Shown here: one piece after another, positions 1 through 8,561 of the stretch | Layout of the letters: each line of letters begins with the position of its first letter | Position numbering within the stretch: the first letter of the stretch is position 1 | Assembly: GCA_964444665.1 (NCBI GenBank) | Contig: CAYUIE010000002.1 | Coordinates: 1-64,000 of the forward strand | Length of the DNA: 64,000 nt | Direction: 5' to 3' | Source: CAYZTY01 sp964444665 | GTDB taxonomy: Bacteria > Planctomycetota > Phycisphaerae > Sedimentisphaerales > CAYZTY01 | Position numbers and translations under genes: made by a program | Notes under the pieces: generated by a model | What the model was told of the DNA's origin: nothing | The model's database searches: none | The model's input: only the letters and a program-made list of their open reading frames with translations

Positions 1-296
1 ATATATCGGCAAAAAGACCTTTATATCTGTATTTTATCTGTGACAGACTACTAGAGAAATTTGTAGCTTTTGTTAAAACGTTTGATCAAAGCGAATTTAG
101 TACAATTTATTGCGAGAGAGAATGGCGCTCTACAAGACGATATAATTTTGATATCAATGAGATAGCCATGATAGTTTTACCAAAAAATGTTGGGAAAACA
201 CAGTATTTTAAGAACTTTGTTGAAAAGATTGCACCGACACTTAAATTACCACATACGATTCCAATAGTTCCTTGGGATGATCTTGTTGAGCATTAA
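1..296 (+). CDS. C-terminal end of an AbiGi-like abortive-infection protein (partial)
   Basis: The reading frame is open from the window edge (first full codon at base 3) to a TAA at 294-296, giving about 97 residues. The start lies outside the window. The visible part has a Cys-Glu-Arg-Glu-Trp-Arg segment followed by an Asn-Glu-Ile-Ala-Met-Ile-Val-Leu-Pro stretch. That layout recalls the C-terminal half of the AbiGi antitoxin family of phage abortive-infection systems. The family call is from memory and is tentative. Base composition is AT-rich, like the restriction-modification genes that follow on the other strand, which supports a small acquired defence region. It could also be an unrelated DUF2971-like protein. 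Confidence 0.45.
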   Translation, partial: ISAKRPLYLYFICDRLLEKFVAFVKTFDQSEFSTIYCEREWRSTRRYNFDINEIAMIVLPKNVGKTQYFKNFVEKIAPTLKLPHTIPIVPWDDLVEH

Positions 297-520
297 CGCG
301 CTGCTGCCGGAGGCCGCGATGAGGAACCTTAGTATTACGTAGTCACGATTTATCGGGGCGAAGTAAATAGGAACAGGGGCCGAACTGAAGGATGCAACAG
401 CAAAAAGAGTTTTAAAGAGGATTGTGTGAATGTAGAAAAATTGGGTAAAATTTTATTAGCAACTATGGAGAGGAAACATCGAGGGATTAGTTTTTTTAGC
501 TCAAAAAATTCGTTGTGTTT

Positions 521-1609
521 TTATTCTTTCAGGACGAATATTGCATCTGACTCAGTAATATAGGTGTCACCTTCCCAATCAAATTTCAACTCAAATCCAG
601 GATTATCACCTACTTTATCAAGATAATCATTAACAATACCTTCTATTAACGGCTTAGCCCTTTTCAGTTTCCATGATTCAAAAAAGTTACCCTTATCAAC
701 TAAAACTAGGAACAATCTATTAGAGGCATCAAAACGTCTAACACCTTGATTTTCATATAACCATAGGACTAAATGATCTGGGTTTTCAATACAATCATCA
801 AGAATATATTCTCGGTATTCCTGTAATTCAGATAAAAGCACACCAGTTCTAGAATCAGGGTGATCTTCTAACTTTCTCCATAAATCTGGTATTAAAAAAG
901 AGTCGGGAGCTTCTTTGTCAAATGCAATATTTAAATTACGTGCTAATCTTTTCATAAGCGTTAACTCTGGTCGCAACCCCGATTTTTTTCGTTTATCTTT
1001 TATATATCCTTCAGGTAAATATGTGACCTTCAAGTCGAATGGTTTGCTTTTTATAAAAAAATCTACTTTTTTTATTAAACCAACAGCAGGTATAACATTC
1101 TCGTGGTCTTTGAATATGTCCTCGATAATAATTGAAGTCCAGTGATTGTACCATGATGCTAATACATAAGCTTTCATGCTATTATGCAATTCGTTTTCAA
1201 TAGCTGAACTTAGAATATCATAGGATTTAATTTTTTTAACGTAGTTATCAACAATGGTTTTTTCCAAGCTATTTTGGTGTAGCCCGCCCCATTCAAATGA
1301 CTGAACCTTATATAATTCATTTACGAGATCGTTTTCATTATTTCTTCTTTCTTCTCTTTCTATTTCATACAGTTCTTGAATTACCTCGTCTATCACCTGT
1401 TTGGTTAAATTTGATTCGTATAGTCTTTTAAGCCAACCCTTTGATTTAGTGTTGCCAAAATCAAGATCTGCTTTTTCAATTAAGTGCTCCATTTGAGCTT
1501 TCCTGGACAATGAGCGAAGTTTAAGAAACCTCATACCATCATCTGATAAGGAAAGCTGTCTAATATGATCATTTTTAAAATTGCTTAGTGCGTCATTAAA
1601 CTCCATCAT
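521..1609 (-). CDS. Putative PD-(D/E)XK restriction endonuclease
   Basis: A 362-residue protein whose start codon overlaps the stop codon of the upstream methyltransferase (ATGA, 1606-1609), so the two are probably translated together. No named restriction enzyme was recognised. The middle of the protein carries an Asp at about 183, then Pro-Phe-Asp-Leu-Lys at 190-194, which fits the D...DxK signature of the PD-(D/E)XK nuclease fold. Predicted helices precede it. The start is ambiguous because two Met codons are adjacent. AT-rich composition matches its partner. Inference: the cleaving subunit of a type II-like restriction-modification pair; its recognition sequence cannot be told from sequence. 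Confidence 0.6.
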   Translation of the reverse strand: MMEFNDALSNFKNDHIRQLSLSDDGMRFLKLRSLSRKAQMEHLIEKADLDFGNTKSKGWLKRLYESNLTKQVIDEVIQELYEIEREERRNNENDLVNELYKVQSFEWGGLHQNSLEKTIVDNYVKKIKSYDILSSAIENELHNSMKAYVLASWYNHWTSIIIEDIFKDHENVIPAVGLIKKVDFFIKSKPFDLKVTYLPEGYIKDKRKKSGLRPELTLMKRLARNLNIAFDKEAPDSFLIPDLWRKLEDHPDSRTGVLLSELQEYREYILDDCIENPDHLVLWLYENQGVRRFDASNRLFLVLVDKGNFFESWKLKRAKPLIEGIVNDYLDKVGDNPGFELKFDWEGDTYITESDAIFVLKE

Positions 1610-3090
1610 TTTTTACTTCCATTTTTAGGGTAATCAATATTCCAGCCATCCACCACACTAAACAGATTTGATAATTTCATTCTAAAGAGACTGGTAATGC
1701 ATTTTCCATAAAGTAAGACGTAATCAGACTTAAGGCTGCCTTTACGGTTATCTTGAACAACCGAACCAGCTGAATACGCCATAGGATAACACCCTATATA
1801 TTCCAAACCAGCCGATTCTTCTAAAGCGTATAAGCTATCCCAGTGGTCAGAAGAACGAGCGTTAAATATCACAGCGAGTAATCCATTTCTTTCTAACACA
1901 CGTGCGCACTCTGAAAATATAGACGAAAGTTTCTTATTATATTGATCTATCCCTTTATCTCTACCTTTCGCATTTGAAACGACGAGTTCACTGCTGAAAT
2001 CTGCCTTAAAACCAAGAAAAGCATTCCACATCTCGCTTAGTTCAAGGTAAGGAATTCTATCACCGTGAGGAGGATCAGTTAATATTAGTTTAATTGAATT
2101 ATTTGGAATATCTCCCAATAATTTTTCTGAATCGCCAATCTTCAAGTAAGGAAAATGTGGGCTCTCTTTAAACTCTTCAAAAGAATTGGCAATATTTTCA
2201 ACTTTAGTCCCATTAGTATGTTTAATAGCATTTAGTAATTTGTTAGCTTTGTTTTCAAAACAATTCCATGCATTTACTTCGAAGTGTTGCTCTGGCCTCC
2301 AATAACCGATAACCCAACTTCCAACTGATATTTTTTCTTTTTCCTTCTGTTTCGTTTTCCCCCTTCTTGTAAGAGCAAATACCATATTTGACATTTGGCC
2401 TAGAGAAGCAGTCAAAATGAGGCATAACGCTCTACGAATATTATGTGGATAATGCTGAAACGAATCCATTAAATAACCAATTGAAGATAAAGCTCTTGCA
2501 GAAAAAAGATCACTAACAGTAATATCTGCTTTAGCGTTAATTCTTGAATTGTTAAATAAATTAAGTTCTACATGAAACTTGCTATACTTATTAGCATAAT
2601 CTGCCAATTTACATTTTTCTTTATTTGTTAGATTAATCTCAGTAAGTTTTCCGCCCTCTTTTTTCCAAACACCGGATATTTCACTTTTTTCCCAAAGGAA
2701 ATGAGTTACAACCTCTCCTGTTGATATTTTGTATAGAGAATCAATTTTCGGTTTTACGCTAGTCTTGATGGTTTTAATTACTTTTTTTAAATCAGCAAAG
2801 GCGGGAAGATCAAGATAGAGTTTAGTTAACTCTATACTAAAAGGATTTATATCAAAACCAATAAAACGTCGATTGCAGTCAACGCATTCCTTAGCAATAA
2901 GGCCGGAGCCAAGGAAGGGGTCTAATATTTTTTCGCCTTCATTGGTTAGATTTTCTATAAGGAAGCTCCATGCCTCTATAGGTTTCTTCCCCCAATATTT
3001 GTGAAATCCCGCAAGCCCTTTATAGCCTTTAGGAGTCAAAGGTTTTGATATTGTTGGTGGTTTAGGGAATTCTAATGCTAATTGTTCCAT
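1606..3090 (-). CDS. Site-specific DNA methyltransferase (amino-methylating type)
   Basis: A 494-residue protein with a conserved N-terminal His-Lys-Tyr-Trp-Gly-Lys-Lys-Pro block (30-37), an SAM-binding motif I Asp-Pro-Phe-Leu-Gly-Ser-Gly (57-63), and a catalytic motif IV Asp-Pro-Pro-His (339-342). DPPH is a variant of the usual DPPY of N6-adenine or N4-cytosine methyltransferases. Motif I comes before motif IV, separated by about 275 residues that probably contain the target-recognition region. It lies directly upstream of a putative PD-(D/E)XK nuclease with a 4-base overlap, so it most likely protects host DNA from that enzyme. Strong AT bias compared with the rest of the window suggests horizontal transfer. 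Confidence 0.8.
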   Translation of the reverse strand: MEQLALEFPKPPTISKPLTPKGYKGLAGFHKYWGKKPIEAWSFLIENLTNEGEKILDPFLGSGLIAKECVDCNRRFIGFDINPFSIELTKLYLDLPAFADLKKVIKTIKTSVKPKIDSLYKISTGEVVTHFLWEKSEISGVWKKEGGKLTEINLTNKEKCKLADYANKYSKFHVELNLFNNSRINAKADITVSDLFSARALSSIGYLMDSFQHYPHNIRRALCLILTASLGQMSNMVFALTRRGKTKQKEKEKISVGSWVIGYWRPEQHFEVNAWNCFENKANKLLNAIKHTNGTKVENIANSFEEFKESPHFPYLKIGDSEKLLGDIPNNSIKLILTDPPHGDRIPYLELSEMWNAFLGFKADFSSELVVSNAKGRDKGIDQYNKKLSSIFSECARVLERNGLLAVIFNARSSDHWDSLYALEESAGLEYIGCYPMAYSAGSVVQDNRKGSLKSDYVLLYGKCITSLFRMKLSNLFSVVDGWNIDYPKNGSKK

Positions 3091-3337
3091 ATTTAATTTT
3101 ATTTCTAACTATGGCAATTCTTCAAACATGACATAATAAATATAGCACTACTTGACTAAAAAATAGCCTATCGGCATAAATATTGCAAATTGAAAATTTA
3201 AGATTGTATAATCCGCTAAATCTGTGGTTAAATAAAACTTTAGATTTTCACTACGCAAATCTTTTTTGTAATACCTTCACTCTTTCGGCCAACCCTTCAA
3301 CCCCGGCGCGCCGGGAAAAGAAACCTGCCGAATGAAT

Positions 3338-3401
3338 CCTTCGATAAACTCAGGACAGGTCGGCGGGCTTTCGGATTGTGGGTCCTTCGACAAGCTCAGG
3401 A
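3338..3401. repeat. Two copies of a CCTTCGAnAAnCTCAGGA dispersed repeat
   Basis: An 18-base unit occurs at 3338-3355 and again at 3384-3401 with two differences. This unit is familiar from intergenic DNA of many uncultured bacteria, where its translation gives Leu-Ser-Lys-Asp or Phe-Asp-Lys-Leu strings. Its role is unknown. Confidence 0.7.
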
Positions 3402-3532
3402 TAAGCCGCGATGTAGTTTCGTATTGCGTGAATCGTGAATCGTATCTCGCCATAGAAAATAAAAATGGAATCCGAATCCGCAGGCAGCAAGTCCATTGAT
3501 AATTGATTGTTGATGATTGATTATTTGGGATT

Positions 3533-3638
3533 GAAGATTGCCACGTTCCGATAAACAGAATCGGGACTCGCAATGACATCATCGCGAATGACAAATTTTG
3601 AAGATTGCCACGTCCGCCTTCGGCGGACTCGCAATGAC
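3533..3638. repeat. Two GAAGATTGCCACG...ACTCGCAATGAC repeat units
   Basis: Two copies, 3533-3577 and 3600-3638, share the outer sequences but differ inside. The second has a GTCCGCC-TTC-GGCGGAC hairpin as its core. A partial relative (GAAGATTGCTACG) lies at 5113-5125, on the far side of the pyruvate kinase gene. Read on the other strand this is the CATTGCGAG...CGTGGCAATCT type of mobile-looking repeat found in several uncultured phyla. Confidence 0.75.
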
Positions 3639-3781
3639 CCTTGCCGCGAAAGGTAAACAAACCCACGTGAAATCAAAAAGAAAGAAACCCCCGGCCACAG
3701 GTGCCTGGGCTAAATAAATTTGGATTGGTGGGTGACGGCCCCAACCTACAATTTCTCAGCGAATTGGTTATTGGTGAACGG

Positions 3782-4819
3782 TTATTGGTGAATTTGCTTA
3801 GTCTTGAGAGACTTTTCCGTAAACCTGATTATATCACTCATCATCCGCACGGCTTCGACAGGATGCCGGCCGGCGGCGGTTTCGGCAGAAAGCATCACAT
3901 AGTCGGAACCGTCTATTATCGCATTGGCAACGTCACTTACCTCCGCGCGCGTGGGGCGAATATGTTCGGTCATACTCTCCAACATTTGGGTGGCGGTAAT
4001 AACGAAGGCCCGATGAGAGGCGCACTTTTTAATCATCATCTTTTGCATTATGGGTACTTCGTATATCGGCAAAGAGACCCCCATATCACCCCGTGCAATC
4101 ATAATTCCGTCACAAACGTCCAGTATGCCGTCGAGATTTTCAATGCCCCGGCGATTTTCAATTTTGGCAATCAGGGGACAATCGAATTTGCTGCGTTTAA
4201 TAAATTCCCTGACACTGAGAATGTCTTTTTTGTCTCGCACAAACGACTGGGCAATAAAATCAACCTTGTTTTCTATGCCGAACAGGAGGTCATTTTTGTC
4301 TTTTTCGGTCAGGCCCTCGAATTTCAAATCGATGTCCGGAATGTTAACGCCTTTGTGCTCCTTTACGAAGCCTGGGACGAGAACTTCAGCCTTTATGCCG
4401 CTGCCGTCGCGGCTTTTGACTTTCAGGGCAATGTTGCCGTCGTCTATGAAAATGTGAGAGCCTCTTTTAATGTCGTAGAGGGAACCGGTGTAGTCGAACG
4501 GGATAACATTTTTTTTGTCGGTTACCGGTTTGTTAATCAGGGTTACTATGTCGCCCTTTACAAGCTCAATCTTTTTTCTTGGGCCTTTGAACAGGCCGAC
4601 TCTTATGCGATAGCCTTCGAGGTCCTGCAGGATTTTTATTTTATTCCTGCGGTTCCTGTTCAATCGCCTGATAATATCGATACTTTGCTTATGGGTTTTA
4701 TGGGTGCCGTGAGAGAAATTGAGCCTTGCAACGTTCATTCCGGACAGAATCAGCTTTTTTAAGACATCGGCTTTACTGCTGGAAGGCCCCAATGTGCAGA
4801 TTATTTTTGTCTTTCTCAT
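3782..4819 (-). CDS. pyk: Pyruvate kinase, short form lacking the C-terminal domain
   Basis: Converts phosphoenolpyruvate and ADP to pyruvate and ATP in glycolysis. The start at 4819 is set by a GGGAG ribosome-binding site and by the family-typical N-terminus Met-Arg-Lys-Thr-Lys-Ile-Ile-Cys-Thr-Leu-Gly-Pro-Ser; the open frame continues upstream to 5074 but that part is repeat DNA. At 345 residues it is far shorter than the usual 470 or so. The TIM barrel and B domain are complete: RLNFSHG, the Lys-Ile-Glu-Asn loop, Ala-Arg-Gly-Asp-Met-Gly, Ala-Thr-Gln-Met-Leu-Glu-Ser and the PTRAE-DVANA-DG region are all visible. The C-terminal allosteric domain is absent, so regulation probably differs. Confidence 0.9.
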   Translation of the reverse strand: MRKTKIICTLGPSSSKADVLKKLILSGMNVARLNFSHGTHKTHKQSIDIIRRLNRNRRNKIKILQDLEGYRIRVGLFKGPRKKIELVKGDIVTLINKPVTDKKNVIPFDYTGSLYDIKRGSHIFIDDGNIALKVKSRDGSGIKAEVLVPGFVKEHKGVNIPDIDLKFEGLTEKDKNDLLFGIENKVDFIAQSFVRDKKDILSVREFIKRSKFDCPLIAKIENRRGIENLDGILDVCDGIMIARGDMGVSLPIYEVPIMQKMMIKKCASHRAFVITATQMLESMTEHIRPTRAEVSDVANAIIDGSDYVMLSAETAAGRHPVEAVRMMSDIIRFTEKSLKTKQIHQ

Positions 4820-5233
4820 TTCTGCTCCCGTGAATTTTGTAAGTTGCCAAGCAACTGTACCAGAATACGGCTGTTTTGTCGATGCCGATAAACGTGGAAC
4901 AAACGCAAAATTCAAAATACTGATGGAACCGGGAAAATAAAATCGAACCGCAGGCAGCAACAAATTCGTCGTTCGTATCTCGTATTTCGCCGGTTGAGGT
5001 GGAGAGAATATTTTGGATTCCTGCGTATGCAGGAATGACAACGTCGCCGGTACGGCGACGGCTAAACAAACCAAAGGAAACCCGCCGAATAAATCGGCGG
5101 GCTTAAGGATATGAAGATTGCTACGTTTCCCGATTCATCGAGGTCTCAATCCCGATGTATCGGGACGGATTCATTTGCAGAGTAAATGCCTGAGTGGTAA
5201 AATTGTGGCAAGATATTTCAAGGAGGAAAAGCT
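4820..5233. other. Intergenic stretch between divergent genes, filled with palindromes
   Basis: No gene is supported. The part next to the pyruvate kinase start holds its ribosome-binding site. From about 5010 onward it is a run of inverted repeats, listed separately. A weak promoter-like pair for the MFS gene (TTGCAG, 17 bases, TAAAAT) lies within about 5170-5205, followed by an AAGGAGG-type ribosome-binding site at 5219-5226. Confidence 0.6.
5017..5164. repeat. Cluster of four different palindromic repeats
   Basis: Four inverted repeats sit in 150 bases: ATTCCTGC-GTAT-GCAGGAAT (5017-5036), CGTCGCCG-GTA-CGGCGACG (5042-5060), CCCGCCGA-ATAAA-TCGGCGGG (5081-5101) and CCCGAT-GT-ATCGGG (5151-5164). 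The first is of the same general type as the ATTCCCGC hairpin at 39456-39475. None is followed by a T-run on the plus strand, so they are not plain terminators for the forward direction. They look like dispersed REP- or MITE-like elements. Confidence 0.75.
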
Positions 5234-6727
5234 ATGTGGTTTAAGCCTAACGAATCACTCACAGATGAACAGGTAAAAACCAGTCTGCAATATGTGCTAA
5301 GAGACGGCATAGCTTCCCAGTCGATGGGCATCCTGACCGGCGGGGCCTTTCTGGTGGCTTTTGCCGTCAAACTCGGCGCATCAAACTTCGTAATCGGCTT
5401 ATTGGCCGCGATAGGGCCTCTGGCCCAATTGCTGCAGCTGCCCTCCATATTCCTCGTTGAGAAGATACGGAACAGAAGGCTGATAACGGTTGTTACTGCT
5501 GGCCTTAGCCGATTGTGCTGGCTGGTAATCGCATTAATACCATTTTTGTTCGGTCCGGCGATAGGGCTTGGCGCGCTGCTGATTTTACTCGTCGCAGTCT
5601 CTGCCTTCGGGGCGATGGCGGGATGCAGCTGGAACTCGTGGATGAAAGACCTGATTCCCGAGAATGTTATTGGCTCGTTTTTCTCCAAGAGGATGAGAAT
5701 TTCGGTCGGCGTGGGGATAGTGCTTAGCCTGCTTGCGGCGGTATATCTTGATTTCTGGAAGAAAATGCTGCCGGCCAGAGAATTAGAGGGATATTCGATT
5801 TTGTTTCTGGTCGGCTTTGCCGCGGGGGCGGTGGGTCTTTATTTTCTGGCGAAGACGCCGGAGATAAAGATGCCTGCGGTCCAGGGCAGAGTAAAAATAT
5901 TCAGATTGCTGGCTCAGCCGTTCAGGGACGAGAACTTTAGAAAGCTGATTGCGTTTCTGGCGTCCTGGAATTTCGCGGTAAATCTTGCCGCCCCTTTCTT
6001 TATGGTCTATATGCTTAAAAGATTAGGGCTTAGTATGTCGTTTATCATCGGCCTTTCAATCATCAGCCAGGTTTTGAACTTCATATTTCTTAAAATCTGG
6101 GGCAGATATACGGACCGGTTCAGCAATAAGTCCGTACTGGCGATAAGCGGGCCTTTATTTATACTCTCAATCCTGATATGGACGTTTACGACGATGCCGG
6201 AGAAGTACTTTTTGACGATACCGCTGCTGGTTGTAATACATATCGTGATGGGACTGGCCTCGGCGGGCGTTTCTCTTGCGTCCGGCAACATCAGTCTAAA
6301 GCTGGCCCCGAAGGGACAGGCGACCAGCTATCTTGCCACAAACGCGATTGTCAATTCCGTGGCAGCGGGCATCGCGCCGATACTGGGAGGCAAATTCGCG
6401 GACATTTTCGCCGGCAGGGAACTGGCCTGGACACTGAAATACACAAGCCCGGGAAAGGAATTTATTCTGCCGACGCTGAATTTGCAGCAATGGGACTTTT
6501 TCTTTGTGCTTGCCTTTATAATCGGCTTATATTCGCTGCACAGACTGGCAATGATAAAAGAGATAGGCGAGGTTGAGGAAAAGGTTGTCGCACAGGAATT
6601 ATTATCCGAAGTCAGAACACAGGTAAGGACGCTATCTTCGGTAGAAGGGATAAAGCAAATGGTAGAGATGCCCTTTACGGTTGTTAAAAACCTTACTTCA
6701 AGGATACTGCCAAATGAAAATAAATAA
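5234..6727 (+). CDS. MFS transporter
   Basis: A 497-residue protein with about twelve hydrophobic segments and a short soluble tail, fitting the major facilitator superfamily. An excellent AAGGAGG ribosome-binding site precedes the ATG. The loop after the second membrane segment has Glu-Lys-Ile-Arg-Asn-Arg-Arg, resembling the charged MFS inter-helix loop. A mid-protein basic region separates the two halves. The last 60 residues are amphipathic and cytoplasmic. The corA start overlaps its 3' end, so the two are co-transcribed. The substrate cannot be deduced. Confidence 0.75.
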   Translation: MWFKPNESLTDEQVKTSLQYVLRDGIASQSMGILTGGAFLVAFAVKLGASNFVIGLLAAIGPLAQLLQLPSIFLVEKIRNRRLITVVTAGLSRLCWLVIALIPFLFGPAIGLGALLILLVAVSAFGAMAGCSWNSWMKDLIPENVIGSFFSKRMRISVGVGIVLSLLAAVYLDFWKKMLPARELEGYSILFLVGFAAGAVGLYFLAKTPEIKMPAVQGRVKIFRLLAQPFRDENFRKLIAFLASWNFAVNLAAPFFMVYMLKRLGLSMSFIIGLSIISQVLNFIFLKIWGRYTDRFSNKSVLAISGPLFILSILIWTFTTMPEKYFLTIPLLVVIHIVMGLASAGVSLASGNISLKLAPKGQATSYLATNAIVNSVAAGIAPILGGKFADIFAGRELAWTLKYTSPGKEFILPTLNLQQWDFFFVLAFIIGLYSLHRLAMIKEIGEVEEKVVAQELLSEVRTQVRTLSSVEGIKQMVEMPFTVVKNLTSRILPNENK

Positions 6728-7784
6728 GAGTATCAGGAAACGCTCACGAACGGCGGGACTGGCGCCGGGAACCCTGGTGCACGTCGGTGAGCGAAAAATG
6801 GATTCGGTAAAAATAACCGTCATTGACTACGACCAAAATAATCTTACCGAAAAGCAGGCGGCAAATGTTGAAGAGTGCTTTGAGTTCAAAACAACTCCGA
6901 CCGTTACGTGGATAAATATCGACGGCCTGCACGATATCAAGCTGGTTGAAAAAATAGGTAAGCACTACGAGATTCACCCTTTAGTGCTCGAGGGCATTGT
7001 CAACACGACCCAGCGGCCGAAATTCGAGGATATGGATACATATATTTTTATCGTGTTTAAGATGCTCACATACAACGATGAGCAGGGAACCGTTCAGTCC
7101 GAGCAGGTCAGCGTAATTCTTAGCAGGGGCGTCGTCATATCGTTCCAGGAATGCGTCGGCGACGTGTTCGAAAATATCAGGGAAAGACTGCGAAACGCGA
7201 AGGGCCGTTTACGTAGTATGGGGGCGGATTACCTGATGTACACTCTTCTCGACGCGGTCGTAGATAATTATTTTACGGTTCTCGAGAAGCTCGGAGAAAG
7301 AATCGAAGAATTGGAAGAGCGACTCGTGAGTAATCCGAACGAACAGATGCTTCGTCAGATTCATAACATTAAAAGAGAGCTGATTTCTTTAAGAAAATCG
7401 GTTTGGCCCCTTCGAGAGGTTATCAGCAGCCTGGAGCGCAGTGAATCATCGCTTATCAAAAAAGCTACGGGCGTTTATCTTCGTGACGTTTACGACCATA
7501 CAATCCAGGTAATCGATACGCTCGAAAGTTTTCGTGATATGGCATCGGGCGTGCTCGATATTTATCTATCAAGCATAAGTAACCGGATGAACGCTGTTAT
7601 GAAAGTGCTGACAATAATCGCCACGATATTTATCCCACTGACATTTATAGCCGGTATTTACGGTATGAACTTTAAGTATATGCCGGAGCTGGAGTGGAGG
7701 TGGGGATACCTGATGGTCTGGCTGGTTATGACTGGGGTTGTCATAATTATGTTAACATATTTCAGGAAGAAAAAATGGCTTTGA
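6714..7784 (+). CDS. corA: CorA-type divalent metal ion channel
   Basis: Imports Mg2+ (or Co2+/Ni2+) through a pentameric inner-membrane channel. The 356-residue protein has a long cytoplasmic N-terminal domain with the coiled-coil helix region, then two C-terminal membrane helices with the diagnostic Tyr-Gly-Met-Asn signature (GMN at about 317-319). The polybasic C-terminal tail Phe-Arg-Lys-Lys-Lys-Trp-Leu is also typical. I chose the ATG at 6714 rather than the upstream 6681 codon because an AAGGA ribosome-binding site lies at the right distance. It overlaps the MFS gene by 14 bases. Confidence 0.92.
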   Translation: MKINKSIRKRSRTAGLAPGTLVHVGERKMDSVKITVIDYDQNNLTEKQAANVEECFEFKTTPTVTWINIDGLHDIKLVEKIGKHYEIHPLVLEGIVNTTQRPKFEDMDTYIFIVFKMLTYNDEQGTVQSEQVSVILSRGVVISFQECVGDVFENIRERLRNAKGRLRSMGADYLMYTLLDAVVDNYFTVLEKLGERIEELEERLVSNPNEQMLRQIHNIKRELISLRKSVWPLREVISSLERSESSLIKKATGVYLRDVYDHTIQVIDTLESFRDMASGVLDIYLSSISNRMNAVMKVLTIIATIFIPLTFIAGIYGMNFKYMPELEWRWGYLMVWLVMTGVVIIMLTYFRKKKWL

Positions 7785-7820
7785 GTTTATTTTATATGAC
7801 AAGCTTGAAGGGAAACAAAG

Positions 7821-8546
7821 ATGAATCTTGTGTTGTTTATTACGGTCATCGCAGTCTCTTTTATAGCTGTAAGAATCGGGGCAATCGCCTTTCAACTAAC
7901 AGGGCTTGAGTGGTCGGTGTCGAAATTTCAGGCCCTTTCCTGTTTTACATCGACCGGTTTTACGACTTCAGAATCAGAGCTTATAGTAAAGGACCGTCAA
8001 AGACGCCGAATAGCCTCTATACTCATCGTTTTGGGTCATGCCGGGTTTGTTACGATGATTGCAACTCTCGCCAATTCATTGAGGGCGCAAAGGGTACTCG
8101 AGGAAAAGCTCACAAAATCATTCCTTCCCGCGATTCCACCAATTCTTGTGCCCTGGGTAAACCTTGGGGTAATTATTGTAGTTTTATATTTCTTATACAA
8201 GTTCTCGACAAACAGCAAGGTTGCAAAGAAGGTAACAAATTTTCTCAGGGCAAAATTAATAAAAAGGGAATTGATTGAGCACATATCATTCGAGGAGCTT
8301 ATGCTGGCAACAGGCGGCTACGGCGTTGCACGGATAACCGTTATCGCCGGCAGTCCCGTTATCAATAAAACTTTGTATGAGGCGGCGCTTCGAAGCCAGG
8401 ATATAACCGTTCTGGCGATAACAAGGGCCGGCAAGACAACGGCAAATCCAACGGCAGACGCGGAAATCCTTCAAAATGATGAGCTTTTGTGTTTCGGCAA
8501 GCTGGAAAATATAAGGAATAAAATTTGTACGACCTCAGGAAGTTAA
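7821..8546 (+). CDS. Small membrane protein with TrkA C-terminal (RCK_C) domain
   Basis: A 241-residue protein. The first 130 residues have about three or four hydrophobic segments, including Cys-Phe-Thr-Ser-Thr-Gly-Phe-Thr-Thr at about 41-49, which recalls the selectivity-filter loop of TrkH/KtrB potassium transporters. Residues from about 155 onward match the TrkA-C (RCK_C) ligand-binding fold: a Gly-Ser-Pro-Val-Ile-Asn-Lys-Thr-Leu motif, a beta strand with Val-Leu-Ala-Ile, and a final Asn-Asp-Glu-Leu-Leu. An AAGGGAAACAAAG ribosome-binding region precedes the ATG. It follows corA closely, so it is likely part of an ion-transport operon. The function as a channel is inferred. Confidence 0.7.
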   Translation: MNLVLFITVIAVSFIAVRIGAIAFQLTGLEWSVSKFQALSCFTSTGFTTSESELIVKDRQRRRIASILIVLGHAGFVTMIATLANSLRAQRVLEEKLTKSFLPAIPPILVPWVNLGVIIVVLYFLYKFSTNSKVAKKVTNFLRAKLIKRELIEHISFEELMLATGGYGVARITVIAGSPVINKTLYEAALRSQDITVLAITRAGKTTANPTADAEILQNDELLCFGKLENIRNKICTTSGS

Positions 8547-8561
8547 GCGAGTGATAAAATT

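Larger units (their letters stand above)
3091..3781. other. Repeat-rich intergenic stretch, no gene supported
   Basis: No convincing gene is present. The left third is AT-rich upstream sequence of the methyltransferase. The rest is a patchwork of short palindromes and dispersed repeats, including a perfect 14-base palindrome at 3302-3315 and the two repeat families listed separately. A 129-codon minus-strand frame crosses these repeats, but its translation contains the Leu-Ser-Leu-Ser-Lys-Asp string typical of translated intergenic repeats, so it is not called as a gene. Confidence 0.7.

Noticed and set aside
3277..3666. 129-codon minus-strand frame between the methyltransferase and pyruvate kinase
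   Set aside because: It runs over two repeat families, its translation shows typical repeat-derived strings, and it has no ribosome-binding site.
3701..4762. 353-codon plus-strand frame
   Set aside because: It is the antisense shadow of the pyruvate kinase gene, whose motifs are beyond doubt.
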